From Rhodoblastus sp963828185 (GTDB taxonomy: Bacteria; Pseudomonadota; Alphaproteobacteria; Rhizobiales; Beijerinckiaceae): 64,000 nucleotides of DNA. The stretch lies in NCBI GenBank assembly GCA_963828185.1, contig CAWHDV010000001.1, forward strand, positions 186,001 to 250,000, read 5' to 3'. The notes under the pieces are model-generated. The model worked only from the letters and a program-made list of their open reading frames with translations, was not told the DNA's origin and searched no databases. The position numbers were made by a program, and so were the translations under genes. Positions 27,168 to 36,210 of the stretch are shown one piece after another (within the stretch, counting starts at the first letter, position 1; each line of letters opens with the position of its first letter).

Positions 27168-28230
27168 CCAGACTTTGGCCGCCATGCTGGAGCAACGCGG
27201 CGTCTCGCGACGGGCCTTTCTGAAATACGCCTCCTATGTCGCCTCGATCATGGCGCTGCCGCCGTCCTCGGCCAGCGCGCTGGCCGAGGGTCTGGCCAAG
27301 GCGCGCCGGCAGTCGGTCATCTGGCTGTCGTTCCAGGAGTGCACCGGCTGCACCGAATCGATCACCCGCGCGCATAGTCCGACGCTCGAAAACCTGATGT
27401 TCGATTTCATCTCGCTGGATTACGACGAGACCCTGATGGCCGTGTCCGGCGAGGCGGCCGAAGCCGCGCGGCAAGCGGCGATGGCGGCCAACAAGGGCAA
27501 ATATATCGTCGTCGTCGAAGGCGCCATTCCGACCAAGGACGACGGGATTTATTCGGTGATCGGCGGCGTGAGCAACCTGCAGATGCTGCAGGATACGGTG
27601 CAGGACGCTTTCGCCGTGGTGGCGGTCGGCTCCTGCGCCAGTTTTGGCGGCATCCCCAAGGCGCGGCCCAATCCGACCGGCGCCGTCTCGGTTTCCGACC
27701 TCGTGCGCGACAAGCCGCTGATCAATATTTCCGGCTGTCCGCCCATTCCCGAAGCGATGGTCGGCGTCCTGTCCTATCTGCTGTCTTTTGGCAAATTGCC
27801 GGCCCTCGACCATCTCGGCCGCCCCAAGGCTTTCTTCGGCGAGACCATCCACGATCGCTGCTACCGTCGGCCGTTCTACGAGCGCGGCCTGTTCGCCGAC
27901 GGCTTCGACGACGAGGGGGCGCGCCAGGGCTATTGCCTCTACAAGGTCGGCTGCAAGGGCCCGGTGACCTACAACGCCTGCGCCACGCTGAAATGGAACG
28001 GCGGCGTCTCCTTCCCGATCCAGTCCGGCCACGGCTGCCTCGGTTGCTCCGAACCCGATTTCTGGGATCGGGGCGGATTCTATCGCCCCTTGCCGACGCC
28101 GCTCGGCGCGATGGGGCCGACGCTGGCCGGCGCGGCCGTCGTCGGCGCGGCGCTGGGCGCCGGCGCGGCCTTTTCCGCGCGCAAGCATCAAGAGTCCTAT
28201 CTCGCGGCGCCCAAATCCGGGGAGGAATGA
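27157..28230 (+). CDS. hynS: HynS, small Fe-S subunit of membrane-linked [NiFe] hydrogenase
   Basis: 357 residues from the ATG at 27157. Twin-arginine signal S-R-R-A-F-L-K-Y-A near residue 18. Cluster ligands lie in Q-E-C-T-G-C-T-E, V-G-S-C-A-S-F-G-G, I-S-G-C-P-P, then H-D-R-C-Y-R-R, G-C-K-G-P and G-C-L-G-C-S-E-P-D-F-W-D. A hydrophobic C-terminal helix (A-G-A-A-V-V-G-A-A-L-G) anchors the protein. It pairs with HynL and, through Isp1/Isp2, with the membrane. Confidence 0.95.
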   Translation: MRNDQTLAAMLEQRGVSRRAFLKYASYVASIMALPPSSASALAEGLAKARRQSVIWLSFQECTGCTESITRAHSPTLENLMFDFISLDYDETLMAVSGEAAEAARQAAMAANKGKYIVVVEGAIPTKDDGIYSVIGGVSNLQMLQDTVQDAFAVVAVGSCASFGGIPKARPNPTGAVSVSDLVRDKPLINISGCPPIPEAMVGVLSYLLSFGKLPALDHLGRPKAFFGETIHDRCYRRPFYERGLFADGFDDEGARQGYCLYKVGCKGPVTYNACATLKWNGGVSFPIQSGHGCLGCSEPDFWDRGGFYRPLPTPLGAMGPTLAGAAVVGAALGAGAAFSARKHQESYLAAPKSGEE

Positions 28231-28233
28231 TCG

Positions 28234-28893
28234 ATGGATCTTCTCGCTTTTTCGCGCGGCCCAGCGCTCACCTTCGCCTTGGCCGTGTTCGTGCTGGGCG
28301 TCCTGTGGCGGCTGGTCGGCGTGCTGTCGCTTCCGGCCTGGCGCGATGAGTCGCCGCCGCGCGAAGGCGCGCCGCCGGCCTGGCTCGCCGCCTTGCAGGC
28401 CATTTTCGGCAAGATGATCCCGCATCGCACATTCCTGAAGACCGGCATTTTCACGACGATCAACGGCTATGTGTTCCATATCGGCCTGGCGATCTGCGTC
28501 TTCGCCTTCGCGCCGCACATCCTGTTGCTGAAAAGCCTGTTCGGCGTGAGCTGGCCGTCGCTGCCGAGCGGCATGGTCTATGCCGCCGGCGTGCTGACGG
28601 CGGGCTCGCTGCTCGCGGCCCTGGTCTATCGCCTGACCAGTCCGGTGCTGAAGCTGATCTCGCGCGCCGAAGACTATGTCAGCTCAGCGCTGACCTTCCT
28701 GCCCGTCATGACAGGCCTCGCCGCCGCGAGCCATATCGGCGCGCGTTACGAGACGCTGCTGGCGATCCACATTCTCAGCATCTGCGCCTTTCTGATCTGG
28801 TTCCCGTTCGGCAAGCTCATGCACGCCTTCCTGTTCGTCTTTTCGCGCGGCGCCACCGGCATTCGCTTCAGGCACAGAGGAGCGCAGATATGA
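28234..28893 (+). CDS. isp1: Isp1, NarI/DsrM-like cytochrome b of the hydrogenase
   Basis: 219 residues with about five membrane helices and histidines placed for two b haems (V-F-H-I-G-L-A-I-C-V-F-A-F-A-P-H and I-H-I-L-S-I-C-A-F-L-I-W-F-P-F-G-K-L-M-H). The gene starts 3 bases after hynS, and the GGGGAGGAAT site overlaps the hynS end. Isp1 is a paralogue of DsrM and links the hydrogenase to quinones in the HynS-Isp1-Isp2-HynL arrangement known from purple sulfur bacteria. Confidence 0.92.
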   Translation: MDLLAFSRGPALTFALAVFVLGVLWRLVGVLSLPAWRDESPPREGAPPAWLAALQAIFGKMIPHRTFLKTGIFTTINGYVFHIGLAICVFAFAPHILLLKSLFGVSWPSLPSGMVYAAGVLTAGSLLAALVYRLTSPVLKLISRAEDYVSSALTFLPVMTGLAAASHIGARYETLLAIHILSICAFLIWFPFGKLMHAFLFVFSRGATGIRFRHRGAQI

Positions 28894-30197
28894 CCGCCAA
28901 GACCACTGTCTCCGGCGTCGCCTATGACGTCCAGGGAAGCCAGAGCGACATCGAGCGCCGTGACGCCGCCATGCAGGCCTTCGTCCGCGACTTCGCCAAG
29001 ACGGCGGCGATCCACATGGAATCCTGCCTGCGCTGCGGCATGTGCGCCAACGCCTGCCAGTTCTATGTCGGCACGGGCGATCCGAAATATACGCCGATCA
29101 ACAAGCTGCGGCCGTTCGAGCAGGCCTATCACCGCCACGTCGGCCCCTTCGCGCCGCTCTACCGGCTGTTCGGGATCGGCTCCAATGTCGGCGTCGAAAT
29201 GCTGCAGGAATGGGAGGCGCTGCTGTTCGACGGGTGCAGCCTGTGTGGCCGCTGCACGCTCGCCTGTCCGATGGGCATCGACATCGCCGAATTGATCAAG
29301 GAGGCGCGGCACGGCATGTACAAGGCCGGCCTTGTGCCGGACCGGCTCGAACTGATGGACCGGACCGCGAAAGCCTGGGGCAGCCCGGCGACGCCGTCCG
29401 ACGATTTCGCCGACATCATCCGCGACGCCGGCGAGGAAAACGGCGTGGCGGTCAACGTCGATTTGCCCAGGGCCGATTACGTCATCACCACCGCGCCGGC
29501 CGAGCTGACCGAACACACCAAGGCGCTGACCGACGTCGCGAAGATCCTCAACAAGATGGGCGCCAGCTGGACCTATTCGACGGAAGGATTCGAGGCGTCG
29601 AACATCGGCTACATCAACGGCGATCTCGAGCTGCAGGAAAAGATGACGCGGAAAATGATCGACAATGCGCTTCATGTCGGCGCGCATACGCTCATCCTGC
29701 CGGAATGCGGCCACGCCTATGGCGCGGCGCGCTGGGAGGCGGCGCGCTGGTACGGCGGCGCCATTCCGCTGCGCATCATCCACATGACCGAATTTTTGGA
29801 CGAAGTCGTCGCGAGCGGCAAGATCAAGCTGAAGCAGATCGGCGAAACCACCACCTTCCATGACCCGTGCCAGCTGGCGCGGCGCGGCGGCGTCACGGAG
29901 GCGCCGCGCGCGGTGTTGAAGGCGCTGGGGCTCGATCTCAGGGAGCTCGAAGATCACGGCGCGCTCGCCTGGTGCTGCGGCGGCGGCGGCGGCGTGGTGT
30001 CGAACACCCGCGCCGACCCTCTGCGCTACAAGGCGTTCGAGCTGAAGAAGAAGCAGGTCGAGGACGCCAATGCGCAGCATTTCGTCACCGCCTGCGGCCA
30101 GTGCCGCATCACCCTGACGCTTGGGGCCAAGCATTTCAAATGGGACAAGAAGGTCGAAAGCCTGCTGGAGCTGGTCGCCGATAACCTGATCGTCTGA
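28890..30197 (+). CDS. isp2: Isp2, HdrD/DsrK-like iron-sulfur protein of the hydrogenase
   Basis: 435 residues overlapping isp1 by 4 bases. Ferredoxin clusters C-L-R-C-G-M-C-A-N-A-C and C-S-L-C-G-R-C-T-L-A-C-P, then CCG-domain cysteines L-P-E-C-G-H-A-Y, H-D-P-C-Q-L, W-C-C-G-G-G-G-G and C-G-Q-C-R. It is a DsrK paralogue and so may contain the disulfide-reducing non-cubane cluster, coupling hydrogen and thiol/disulfide chemistry. Confidence 0.92.
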   Translation: MTAKTTVSGVAYDVQGSQSDIERRDAAMQAFVRDFAKTAAIHMESCLRCGMCANACQFYVGTGDPKYTPINKLRPFEQAYHRHVGPFAPLYRLFGIGSNVGVEMLQEWEALLFDGCSLCGRCTLACPMGIDIAELIKEARHGMYKAGLVPDRLELMDRTAKAWGSPATPSDDFADIIRDAGEENGVAVNVDLPRADYVITTAPAELTEHTKALTDVAKILNKMGASWTYSTEGFEASNIGYINGDLELQEKMTRKMIDNALHVGAHTLILPECGHAYGAARWEAARWYGGAIPLRIIHMTEFLDEVVASGKIKLKQIGETTTFHDPCQLARRGGVTEAPRAVLKALGLDLRELEDHGALAWCCGGGGGVVSNTRADPLRYKAFELKKKQVEDANAQHFVTACGQCRITLTLGAKHFKWDKKVESLLELVADNLIV

Positions 30198-30241
30198 CGC
30201 CGCTCTGACCAAACGACCAAACGCCGATTGAGGAAAATCCG

Positions 30242-31990
30242 ATGAACAAGCGCATTGTCGTGGATCCGATCACGAGGATCGAGGGGCATCTGCGGATCGA
30301 AGCCGAAATCGCCCCGGACGGAGCGATCAAGCAGGCCTATTCATCCGGCACCATGGTGCGCGGCATCGAACTGATCCTCAAGGGGCGCGATCCGCGCGAG
30401 GCCTGGGCCTTCGCCCAGCGCATCTGCGGCGTCTGCACCCTGGTGCACGGGCTGGCCTCGGTGCGGGCGGTGGAGAACGCGCTCGGCTACGACATCCCCG
30501 CCAACGCCCAGCTCATCCGCAACCTGATGGTCGGCGCGCAATTCGTGCATGACCATGTCATGCATTTCTACCATTTGCACGCGCTCGACTGGGTCGATGT
30601 GGTTTCGGCGCTGAAGGCCGATCCGAAGGCGACGTCGGCGCTGGCGCAATCGATCTCCTCCTACGCCAAGTCGAGCCCCGGCTATTTCGCCGACGTGCAA
30701 AAGAAGGTGAAGACCTTTGTCGAGAGCGGCCAGCTCGGCATTTTCGCCAACGGCTTCTGGGGCCACCCGGAATATCGCCTGCCGCCGGAAGCCAATCTGA
30801 TGGCGCTGGCGCATTATCTCGAAGCGCTCGCCTGGCAGCGCGACGTGGTGCAGATCCACACGATTTTCGGCGGCAAGAATCCGCATCCGAATTTTTTGGT
30901 CGGCGGCGTTCCCGCGCCGCTCAGCGCCGGGCCGGGAACGGCCGGCGACGGCAGCGCCTCGACGGCGGTCAATATCGTCACGCTCAACCAGGTGCGCGCC
31001 ATCATCAAGTCGATGCGCGATTTCGTCGAGCAGGTCTATATCCCGGACACGCTCGCCATCGCCGGTTTCTACAAGGACTGGTTCGCGCGCGGCGAGGGCC
31101 TCGGCAATTTCATGACCTACGGCGATTTCCCCGCCGACGGCGCCGCCAAGAATTCGTCCCTGCTCATCCCGGCCGGCGTCATCCTCAATCGCGACCTGAC
31201 CCATATCGAGCCGGTCGACCTCAACGATCCCGAACAGATCCAGGAATTCGCAGCGCATTCCTGGTACGATTACAGCGCCGGCAAGGAGGCCGGTCTGCAT
31301 CCCTACGCCGGCGAGACCACGCTCGCATACAGCGGCCCGAAGCCGCCGTATGACCAGCTCGATGTGGAAAAGTCGTATTCCTGGCTGAAGGCGCCGCGCT
31401 GGCGCAACAAGGCGGTCGAGGTCGGGCCGCTGGCGCGCGTGCTCATGCTCTACGCCAAGGGGCACGAGCCGACGCGCGACCTCACCAATTATGCGCTGAA
31501 GAAGCTCGACCTGCCGGCGCCGGCGCTGTTTTCGACGATGGGCCGCACGGCGGCCCGCGCGCTGGAATCGAAGATCATCGCCGACCAGATGGATGGCTGG
31601 CTCGACGCGCTGCTCGCCAATATCAATCGCGGCGAGGTCAGTGTGCACAATAACGTCCTGTGGGAGCCGTCAACCTGGCCTTCTTCCGCCAAGGGCGTCG
31701 GCTTCATGGAGGCCCCGCGCGGCGCGCTCGCGCATTGGGTCGTGATCAAGGACGGCAAGATCGACAATTACCAGGCGGTGGTGCCGAGCACCTGGAACGC
31801 CGGCCCGCGCGACGCCAAGGGCCTGAGCGGCGCCTACGAGGCGGCGCTGGAGGATCGCCACACACTGTTCGACCCCAAGCAGCCGCTGGAAATCCAGCGC
31901 ACCATCCACAGCTTCGATCCCTGCCTCGCCTGCGCGGTGCACGTAATCGATCCGGACGGCGAAGAGCTTGTTTCGATCAACGTGACCTGA
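30242..31990 (+). CDS. hynL: HynL, large [NiFe] catalytic subunit of the hydrogenase
   Basis: 582 residues. Nickel ligands are the two Cys of R-I-C-G-V-C-T-L-V-H near residue 61 and of F-D-P-C-L-A-C-A-V-H-V at the end; the tail after this motif (I-D-P-D-G-E-E-L-V-S-I-N-V-T) is the part removed by the maturation protease. It oxidises or produces hydrogen in the periplasm. The gene is last in the operon and converges on a DsrC-like gene with only 18 bases between stops. Confidence 0.95.
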   Translation: MNKRIVVDPITRIEGHLRIEAEIAPDGAIKQAYSSGTMVRGIELILKGRDPREAWAFAQRICGVCTLVHGLASVRAVENALGYDIPANAQLIRNLMVGAQFVHDHVMHFYHLHALDWVDVVSALKADPKATSALAQSISSYAKSSPGYFADVQKKVKTFVESGQLGIFANGFWGHPEYRLPPEANLMALAHYLEALAWQRDVVQIHTIFGGKNPHPNFLVGGVPAPLSAGPGTAGDGSASTAVNIVTLNQVRAIIKSMRDFVEQVYIPDTLAIAGFYKDWFARGEGLGNFMTYGDFPADGAAKNSSLLIPAGVILNRDLTHIEPVDLNDPEQIQEFAAHSWYDYSAGKEAGLHPYAGETTLAYSGPKPPYDQLDVEKSYSWLKAPRWRNKAVEVGPLARVLMLYAKGHEPTRDLTNYALKKLDLPAPALFSTMGRTAARALESKIIADQMDGWLDALLANINRGEVSVHNNVLWEPSTWPSSAKGVGFMEAPRGALAHWVVIKDGKIDNYQAVVPSTWNAGPRDAKGLSGAYEAALEDRHTLFDPKQPLEIQRTIHSFDPCLACAVHVIDPDGEELVSINVT

Positions 31991-32008
31991 TCGCGTCGAT
32001 CACGATTT

Positions 32009-32320
32009 CTAGCCGGCGCTCCAGACGCGAGGCTTGCGCATGCCGGCCAGCTTGCAGGCCTGTCCGGCGTAGCCGTAGGGGAAGAGTTCGAACAGGCGGT
32101 TGCGGCCGGCGCCCGTCGTCTGGGTCAGGTGGCGCATGACGAAGCGCGCGTCGGGCGGGACCTGATGATCGTCCATGTAGGCGCGCATAAAGCGCAGCGC
32201 CTCCCAATGGTCTTCGGTCAGCTCTATATGCAGCTCCTCGGCCGTCTCCCGCGCCCAGTCTTCGGTCCAGGCGGTGGGGTCGGTGAGATAGCCATCGGCG
32301 TCGAGTTCGGGAACGCTCAT
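32009..32320 (-). CDS. DsrC/TusE-family protein with only the upstream cysteine
   Basis: 103 residues from the ATG at 32320 (AAGGAGA site). D-A-D-G-Y-L-T-D-P-T-A-W-T-E-D-W and T-E-D-H-W-E-A-L-R-F-M-R are DsrC-like. The C-terminal arm reads G-Q-A-C-K-L-A-G-M-R-K-P-R-V-W-S-A-G: the upstream Cys is kept, but the penultimate Cys is gone. It lies tail-to-tail with the Isp1/Isp2 hydrogenase, whose Isp subunits are paralogues of the DsrC partners DsrM and DsrK. It may be a thiol partner of Isp2 or a regulator; neither is shown. Confidence 0.88.
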   Translation of the reverse strand: MSVPELDADGYLTDPTAWTEDWARETAEELHIELTEDHWEALRFMRAYMDDHQVPPDARFVMRHLTQTTGAGRNRLFELFPYGYAGQACKLAGMRKPRVWSAG

Positions 32321-32429
32321 CGCTGAATGTCTCCTTCGGCAAGGGATCATATCCTGCGCGGCGCGTCAGCATAGAGTCTTTGTCGGGGAGCAAGAAACGA
32401 GTCTTATCGCGGCGGCGCCGTGGCTTTTT

Positions 32430-32951
32430 TCATTCGTCTTCGCGCGTCTCGTCCTGGTGCAGCCCTCCGAACGGGGCGATGGCGAGAATTTTGATGCGGT
32501 CCTCGCGCAATTTGCGCAGCCGGGCGAGCGTCCCCCTGGCGCCGAGCAGCAGGCTCCATTGCATCGCCATCAGCATGGGATCGACAACGCCGCTCAATGC
32601 CGGAAAAATCCCCGCCGGCGCGAGCATCTGCATCAGCAGCGGCGAGACCGGCGCTGGCGGCGCCGAGGACTGAACTTGCGCCTGAATCGTCCGGGCGATG
32701 GCGGCGGCGGCGGTCATGTCGCCCGCCTGCGCCGAAGCGACCAGGCTTTGCAATTGACCCAGCACGGCCGTTTCGCCGCTCGCTGCGGCCGGGGCGACCG
32801 CGTCCGCGCTGGCGGAGGCGTCACCCAGGCTCGCGAGGCTGGGCTGAAGCCGCGCGGCGAGGGTGGCGGCATTGGCGGCATCACCCGCTGCGACGGCTTG
32901 GAAAAAATTGAGCGTATCTTGAGCGAGCGTTGACTGGACAGAAGAGGACAA
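32430..32951 (-). CDS. Ala-rich protein of unknown function
   Basis: 173 residues. The first 100 are Ala/Ser-rich helices (V-A-A-G-D-A-A-N-A-A-T-L-A-A-R-L and A-Q-A-G-D-M-T-A-A-A-A-I-A-R-T-I). The C-terminal part is more hydrophobic (M-Q-W-S-L-L-L-G-A-R-G-T-L-A-R-L) and ends acidic. No signal peptide, no cysteines, no recognised family. The next upstream gene, 25 bases away, has a similar Ala-rich style, so the two probably form a pair. Confidence 0.55.
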   Translation of the reverse strand: MSSSVQSTLAQDTLNFFQAVAAGDAANAATLAARLQPSLASLGDASASADAVAPAAASGETAVLGQLQSLVASAQAGDMTAAAAIARTIQAQVQSSAPPAPVSPLLMQMLAPAGIFPALSGVVDPMLMAMQWSLLLGARGTLARLRKLREDRIKILAIAPFGGLHQDETREDE

Positions 32952-32976
32952 GGCTTCGGCAAGGCTCTTGTTGATT

Positions 32977-33408
32977 TCAGCCGTGGCGGCCGCCGAGGCC
33001 GCCGAGCGCCGCCGCGGTCGGATCTTCGCGGCTGGACAGCGATGTCATGGCGAGCGCCAGGTTGTTGGCCTCGATCTCCTGCATCAGCAGCTGCTCGTCG
33101 AGCAGGGCGGCGTCTTGCGACTCGGACGCTTCCGCGCTCGCCGGGAGATTGGTGGGGTCGCCGATGTCCGCCGAGTAAAGCCCGATCGACGCGTCGTCCG
33201 GCGTGTCGCCAGGGGCGAGCAGGCCGAGATCCGATAAAACGGCAGGCTCGCTCGGGACGGTCGCGCTCGGGACGGTGTTCTGGATGTCCGCCACGGCGGC
33301 GGCGCTGGCGATGTCCAGCGCCGAAGCGGCCGCCAGCGGGCCATGGCCGGCGAGCCGCAGCAATGTCGCGAAGTCTGCGCCGACGGGGCCCACGCCCGGG
33401 ACCGACAT
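32977..33408 (-). CDS. Ala/Leu-rich protein of unknown function
   Basis: 143 residues starting M-S-V-P-G-V-G-P-V-G-A-D-F-A-T-L-L-R-L-A-G (GGAGAG upstream). Middle section is acidic and low-complexity (D-T-P-D-D-A-S-I-G-L-Y, A-S-E-S-Q-D-A-A-L-L-D-E-Q-L-L), and the end is Gly-rich. No cysteines, signal peptide or known domain. Cotranscribed with the 173-residue protein. Confidence 0.55.
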   Translation of the reverse strand: MSVPGVGPVGADFATLLRLAGHGPLAAASALDIASAAAVADIQNTVPSATVPSEPAVLSDLGLLAPGDTPDDASIGLYSADIGDPTNLPASAEASESQDAALLDEQLLMQEIEANNLALAMTSLSSREDPTAAALGGLGGRHG

Positions 33409-33584
33409 TTGCCGCTCTCCTCATCCGCATCGCAGTAGAGGCGGCAAACCTTGCGCGAAAGTGTCGCCAGAAATCCTTCACGCCGCGCGGCGTTTTCCGC
33501 GAATTTCCGCTCCGGCGCGTTTTATTTTTCCATGCAGCCATTACATCGGGGATTGACACAAGGCGGCGAGAAGGAAGTTCAAAC

Positions 33585-34142
33585 ATGGCGGCCAGTCCCA
33601 CGGATATCGTTTTCGATGCTCCCGCCGTCGATTTTCGCCTCCCGGCGACGGACGGCCGGACTTATGCGCTGGATGATGTGACCGGCGAAAAGGGGACGGT
33701 GATCGTCTTCATCTGCAATCACTGTCCGTATGTCATCGCCGTCATAGATCGCCTCGTCGCGGACGCGCGCGCGCTGATGCGCGAGGACATAGGCTTCGCC
33801 GCCATCTGCTCGAACGACGCGAAAGCCTATCCCGAGGATTCGTTCGACAAGATGAGACTCTTCGCCAAAGCGCATGAATTCCCCTTTCCATACCTTCACG
33901 ATGAAACGCAATCGGTCGCGCGCGATTATGGCGCGGTCTGCACGCCGGATTTTTTTGGCTACGGGCCGGACCGCAAGCTGAAATATCGCGGCCGTCTCGA
34001 CGAGGGTCGCACCAGCCCGCCTCCCTCGGGCGCGCGTCGCGAACTCGTGGAAGCCATGCGCGCCATCGCCGCCGGCGACAGGGTCCCGACCGAGCAGACG
34101 CCGTCGATCGGCTGTTCGATCAAATGGAGGGCGCAGGCCTGA
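33585..34142 (+). CDS. Thioredoxin-fold (AhpC/TSA-like) redox protein
   Basis: 185 residues from the ATG at 33585 (AAGGAAG site). It starts A-P-A-V-D-F-R-L-P-A-T-D-G-R-T-Y, like peroxiredoxin/TlpA proteins, and has the redox motif F-I-C-N-H-C-P-Y-V (CNHC) instead of CGPC. Further Cys at A-I-C-S-N-D and V-C-T-P-D-F-F-G. No signal peptide, so cytoplasmic. Such proteins reduce disulfides or peroxides; the partner here is unknown. Confidence 0.8.
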   Translation: MAASPTDIVFDAPAVDFRLPATDGRTYALDDVTGEKGTVIVFICNHCPYVIAVIDRLVADARALMREDIGFAAICSNDAKAYPEDSFDKMRLFAKAHEFPFPYLHDETQSVARDYGAVCTPDFFGYGPDRKLKYRGRLDEGRTSPPPSGARRELVEAMRAIAAGDRVPTEQTPSIGCSIKWRAQA

Positions 34143-34167
34143 CGCCGCCGATGGTCATCGCGCCGGA

Positions 34168-34719
34168 TCAGCGTCCCGGCATGGGCGCGAACGGCGGGGC
34201 GCCGGGATAGCTGTTGCCGCCGGCGCCGAAGGGCGGGAAATTGTTCATCACGCCCATGGCTGGTCCAAAGCTCGAATCGAGATTGCGCGCCGAATGCTGG
34301 ATCAGCGTTACGGTCGCCGCCATATGCGCGGTCGAGGCGTCCATCGTCTCAATGTGCCGGTTCATCTGGATCAGGGTTCCGCGCATGTCGCCGATGTTCG
34401 AGCTCATGTCGCTTATCGTCGTATTCATGGCGCCCATGTCGCGCGACATCATCTCGATCCTGCTGGTCATGCGCACCATCTGTTCCGCCATGGTGCGGGC
34501 GTCGCTGGTCAAAAGGTAGATCAGGAAGAATCCGTAAGCCGCCAGCAGGACGAAGGCGGCCATCCCGGCGTAGACGACGATGCGCACCGATTTGAGCGCA
34601 TTGGTCGCCTGTTCGAGATAGGCGAGATATTCCGGCGGCTGGTGGGGAGGGTCGGGATAGACCTGGCGCGGATAGTCGTTCTTCAACTGGTCCTTGGGCA
34701 GGCTTTCGAGTGTTTCCAT
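34168..34719 (-). CDS. Single-span membrane protein with long coiled coil
   Basis: 183 residues from the ATG at 34719; a TTG at 34761 is less likely. One membrane helix (I-V-V-Y-A-G-M-A-A-F-V-L-L-A-A-Y-G-F-F) is followed by about 80 residues of Met-rich coiled coil with repeated I/M-x-x-M spacing (M-S-R-D-M-G-A-M-N-T-T-I-S-D-M) and a Pro/Gly-rich tail. Unknown family. It lies just downstream of the ParA-like gene, in the same direction, so it could be its membrane partner or anchor; that is inference. Confidence 0.6.
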   Translation of the reverse strand: METLESLPKDQLKNDYPRQVYPDPPHQPPEYLAYLEQATNALKSVRIVVYAGMAAFVLLAAYGFFLIYLLTSDARTMAEQMVRMTSRIEMMSRDMGAMNTTISDMSSNIGDMRGTLIQMNRHIETMDASTAHMAATVTLIQHSARNLDSSFGPAMGVMNNFPPFGAGGNSYPGAPPFAPMPGR

Positions 34720-34765
34720 GGCGTCGTCCAATCCTTCCGAAGCGTCGCGGGCGCCTCTCAAAAGT

Positions 34766-35497
34766 TCAGCAGAGGGTCATCACCGACTTGGCGAAGGCGT
34801 GGAACTCGTTGCTGGCCTTGGAATCCTTCTTGAGTTCGAACACGCTCTGGCCTTCGCTCAGGCTGCGGCAAAAGGCGACCCGCCGGCCCAGCGCCGAATG
34901 CAGGACGCGGGCGTTGTCGCACATGCCCGCCATGGCGTGCAGCGCCCCCATGGTTTCGCGCGTTTCGCGCGAAGTCTCGACCGGATCGGCGCGATTGACG
35001 AAAAGCGCGACGCGTCCATTCGGCTTGCGCCGGCCGGCGATCAGCTTGAGGTAGCGCTGCGTCGCCCAGATATCGGCCTGGCTAGGCAGGACCGGAATGA
35101 GCACGACGTCGGCATGCGGCACGATTTCGCTGGTTCGCGCCATGTCGGCGGCGCCGAAATCGATCAAGGTCCAGCGCGCTGCGACCGACGGGCCGAGGGT
35201 CGCCGAGGGTGGCCCGAGTTTTGGCGAGGCGCCGACCTCGTCGCGCACGGCGACGAGGTCGCTCAAGGTCTTTTGCGGGTCGAGGTCGACCAGCGCGAGG
35301 TCGACGCCCCGCGCTGCAAGCCAGACCGCGAGGTTGAAGGCGACCGTGCTCTTGCCCGATCCGCCCTTCAGATTGCCGACGAGGATCAGCGGCCCCGGCG
35401 CATTCCCCGCCATGGCCAGCTTGCCACGCGCCGCCAGCTTGCCAGGCGCCGCCAGCTTGCCAGCCTTGCCATGCGCGAGCTTTTTGTTTTCCTTCAT
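34766..35497 (-). CDS. ParA/MinD-family partitioning ATPase
   Basis: 243 residues from the ATG at 35497. After a basic, repeated leader (A-A-P-G-K-L-A-A-R-G-K-L) comes the deviant Walker A G-N-L-K-G-G-S-G-K-S-T-V-A-F, then D-L-D-P-Q-K-T and W-T-L-I-D-F-G-A-A-D. It lacks a ParB partner gene nearby, and there are no replication genes. ParA proteins of this type often position cellular cargo such as carboxysomes or chemoreceptors. Its neighbours encode sulfur-globule-like proteins, so placement of an extracytoplasmic or envelope structure is a reasonable guess. Confidence 0.85.
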   Translation of the reverse strand: MKENKKLAHGKAGKLAAPGKLAARGKLAMAGNAPGPLILVGNLKGGSGKSTVAFNLAVWLAARGVDLALVDLDPQKTLSDLVAVRDEVGASPKLGPPSATLGPSVAARWTLIDFGAADMARTSEIVPHADVVLIPVLPSQADIWATQRYLKLIAGRRKPNGRVALFVNRADPVETSRETRETMGALHAMAGMCDNARVLHSALGRRVAFCRSLSEGQSVFELKKDSKASNEFHAFAKSVMTLC

Positions 35498-35516
35498 CGG
35501 CGCAGTCCCATTCCGT

Positions 35517-36134
35517 TTATTTGCTGGCGGTTTGCGCCTTGGCGATCTCCCGCCTGAGATCGTCGCCAAGCGCGCCGTCGCCCTGGCGGACCGGGTCGAG
35601 GAAGATTTGCGCTCCGGCGACATCGCCGGCCTTGAGCTTCAGCATCGCCGCCTCGAAATACGCTTGCGCGGCGTCGCGCGGACGTCCATTGCCGAAATAG
35701 ACATTGCCCAGTTCGCCGCGCGCCTCGATGGCGCCGGGGTTGCGGTCGATATAGCCGCGATAGGCGTTGATCGCGCCGAGGATGTCGTGGTTCGCATAGG
35801 CTGTGCGCGCATTGACCAGCAATTCCTGGCCAATTGGCGCCTCGGCCGTTGTCGCCGGCGCGGGAGCAGGCGATGCGGCGGGCGACGGCGCGGGCGCGGT
35901 CGATGGCGCCAGCGACGGCGCGGAGGCGGCTTCCTTGGGTTTTTCGGCCTGGCCGTCGGCTGTTGGCGCCAAGGTGCTCGACGTCCAGGCGCCGAGCTTT
36001 TCAAAGCTGTGATGGCCAGCGTCTTCGGCCTGACGGACCAAGTCCTTCATGCCCGGTGAAACCGTGGTGGCCCAGGCGCCAAGGAAAAAGAAAAGAATCG
36101 CGTAAAACAGTCGTGTTCCGATCCAGGTTACCAT
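35517..36134 (-). CDS. Membrane-anchored TPR protein with Pro/Ala linker
   Basis: 205 residues. N-terminal membrane helix (R-L-F-Y-A-I-L-F-F-F-L-G-A-W-A), a Pro/Ala-rich linker (about residues 60-98) and a TPR region (A-R-T-A-Y-A-N-H-D-I-L-G-A-I-N-A-Y and A-R-G-E-L-G-N-V-Y-F-G-N-G-R-P-R-D-A-A-Q-A-Y). TPRs bind other proteins. The gene starts the run TPR - ParA - coiled-coil protein, so a scaffold role next to the ATPase is plausible. Confidence 0.75.
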   Translation of the reverse strand: MVTWIGTRLFYAILFFFLGAWATTVSPGMKDLVRQAEDAGHHSFEKLGAWTSSTLAPTADGQAEKPKEAASAPSLAPSTAPAPSPAASPAPAPATTAEAPIGQELLVNARTAYANHDILGAINAYRGYIDRNPGAIEARGELGNVYFGNGRPRDAAQAYFEAAMLKLKAGDVAGAQIFLDPVRQGDGALGDDLRREIAKAQTASK

Positions 36135-36210
36135 GACGACACCTCAAAGGCCGCTGGTTGAAATGAGACAAACGACGGGCGTGGCCGCCTTATCGTTCGT
36201 CGATGCGCGA

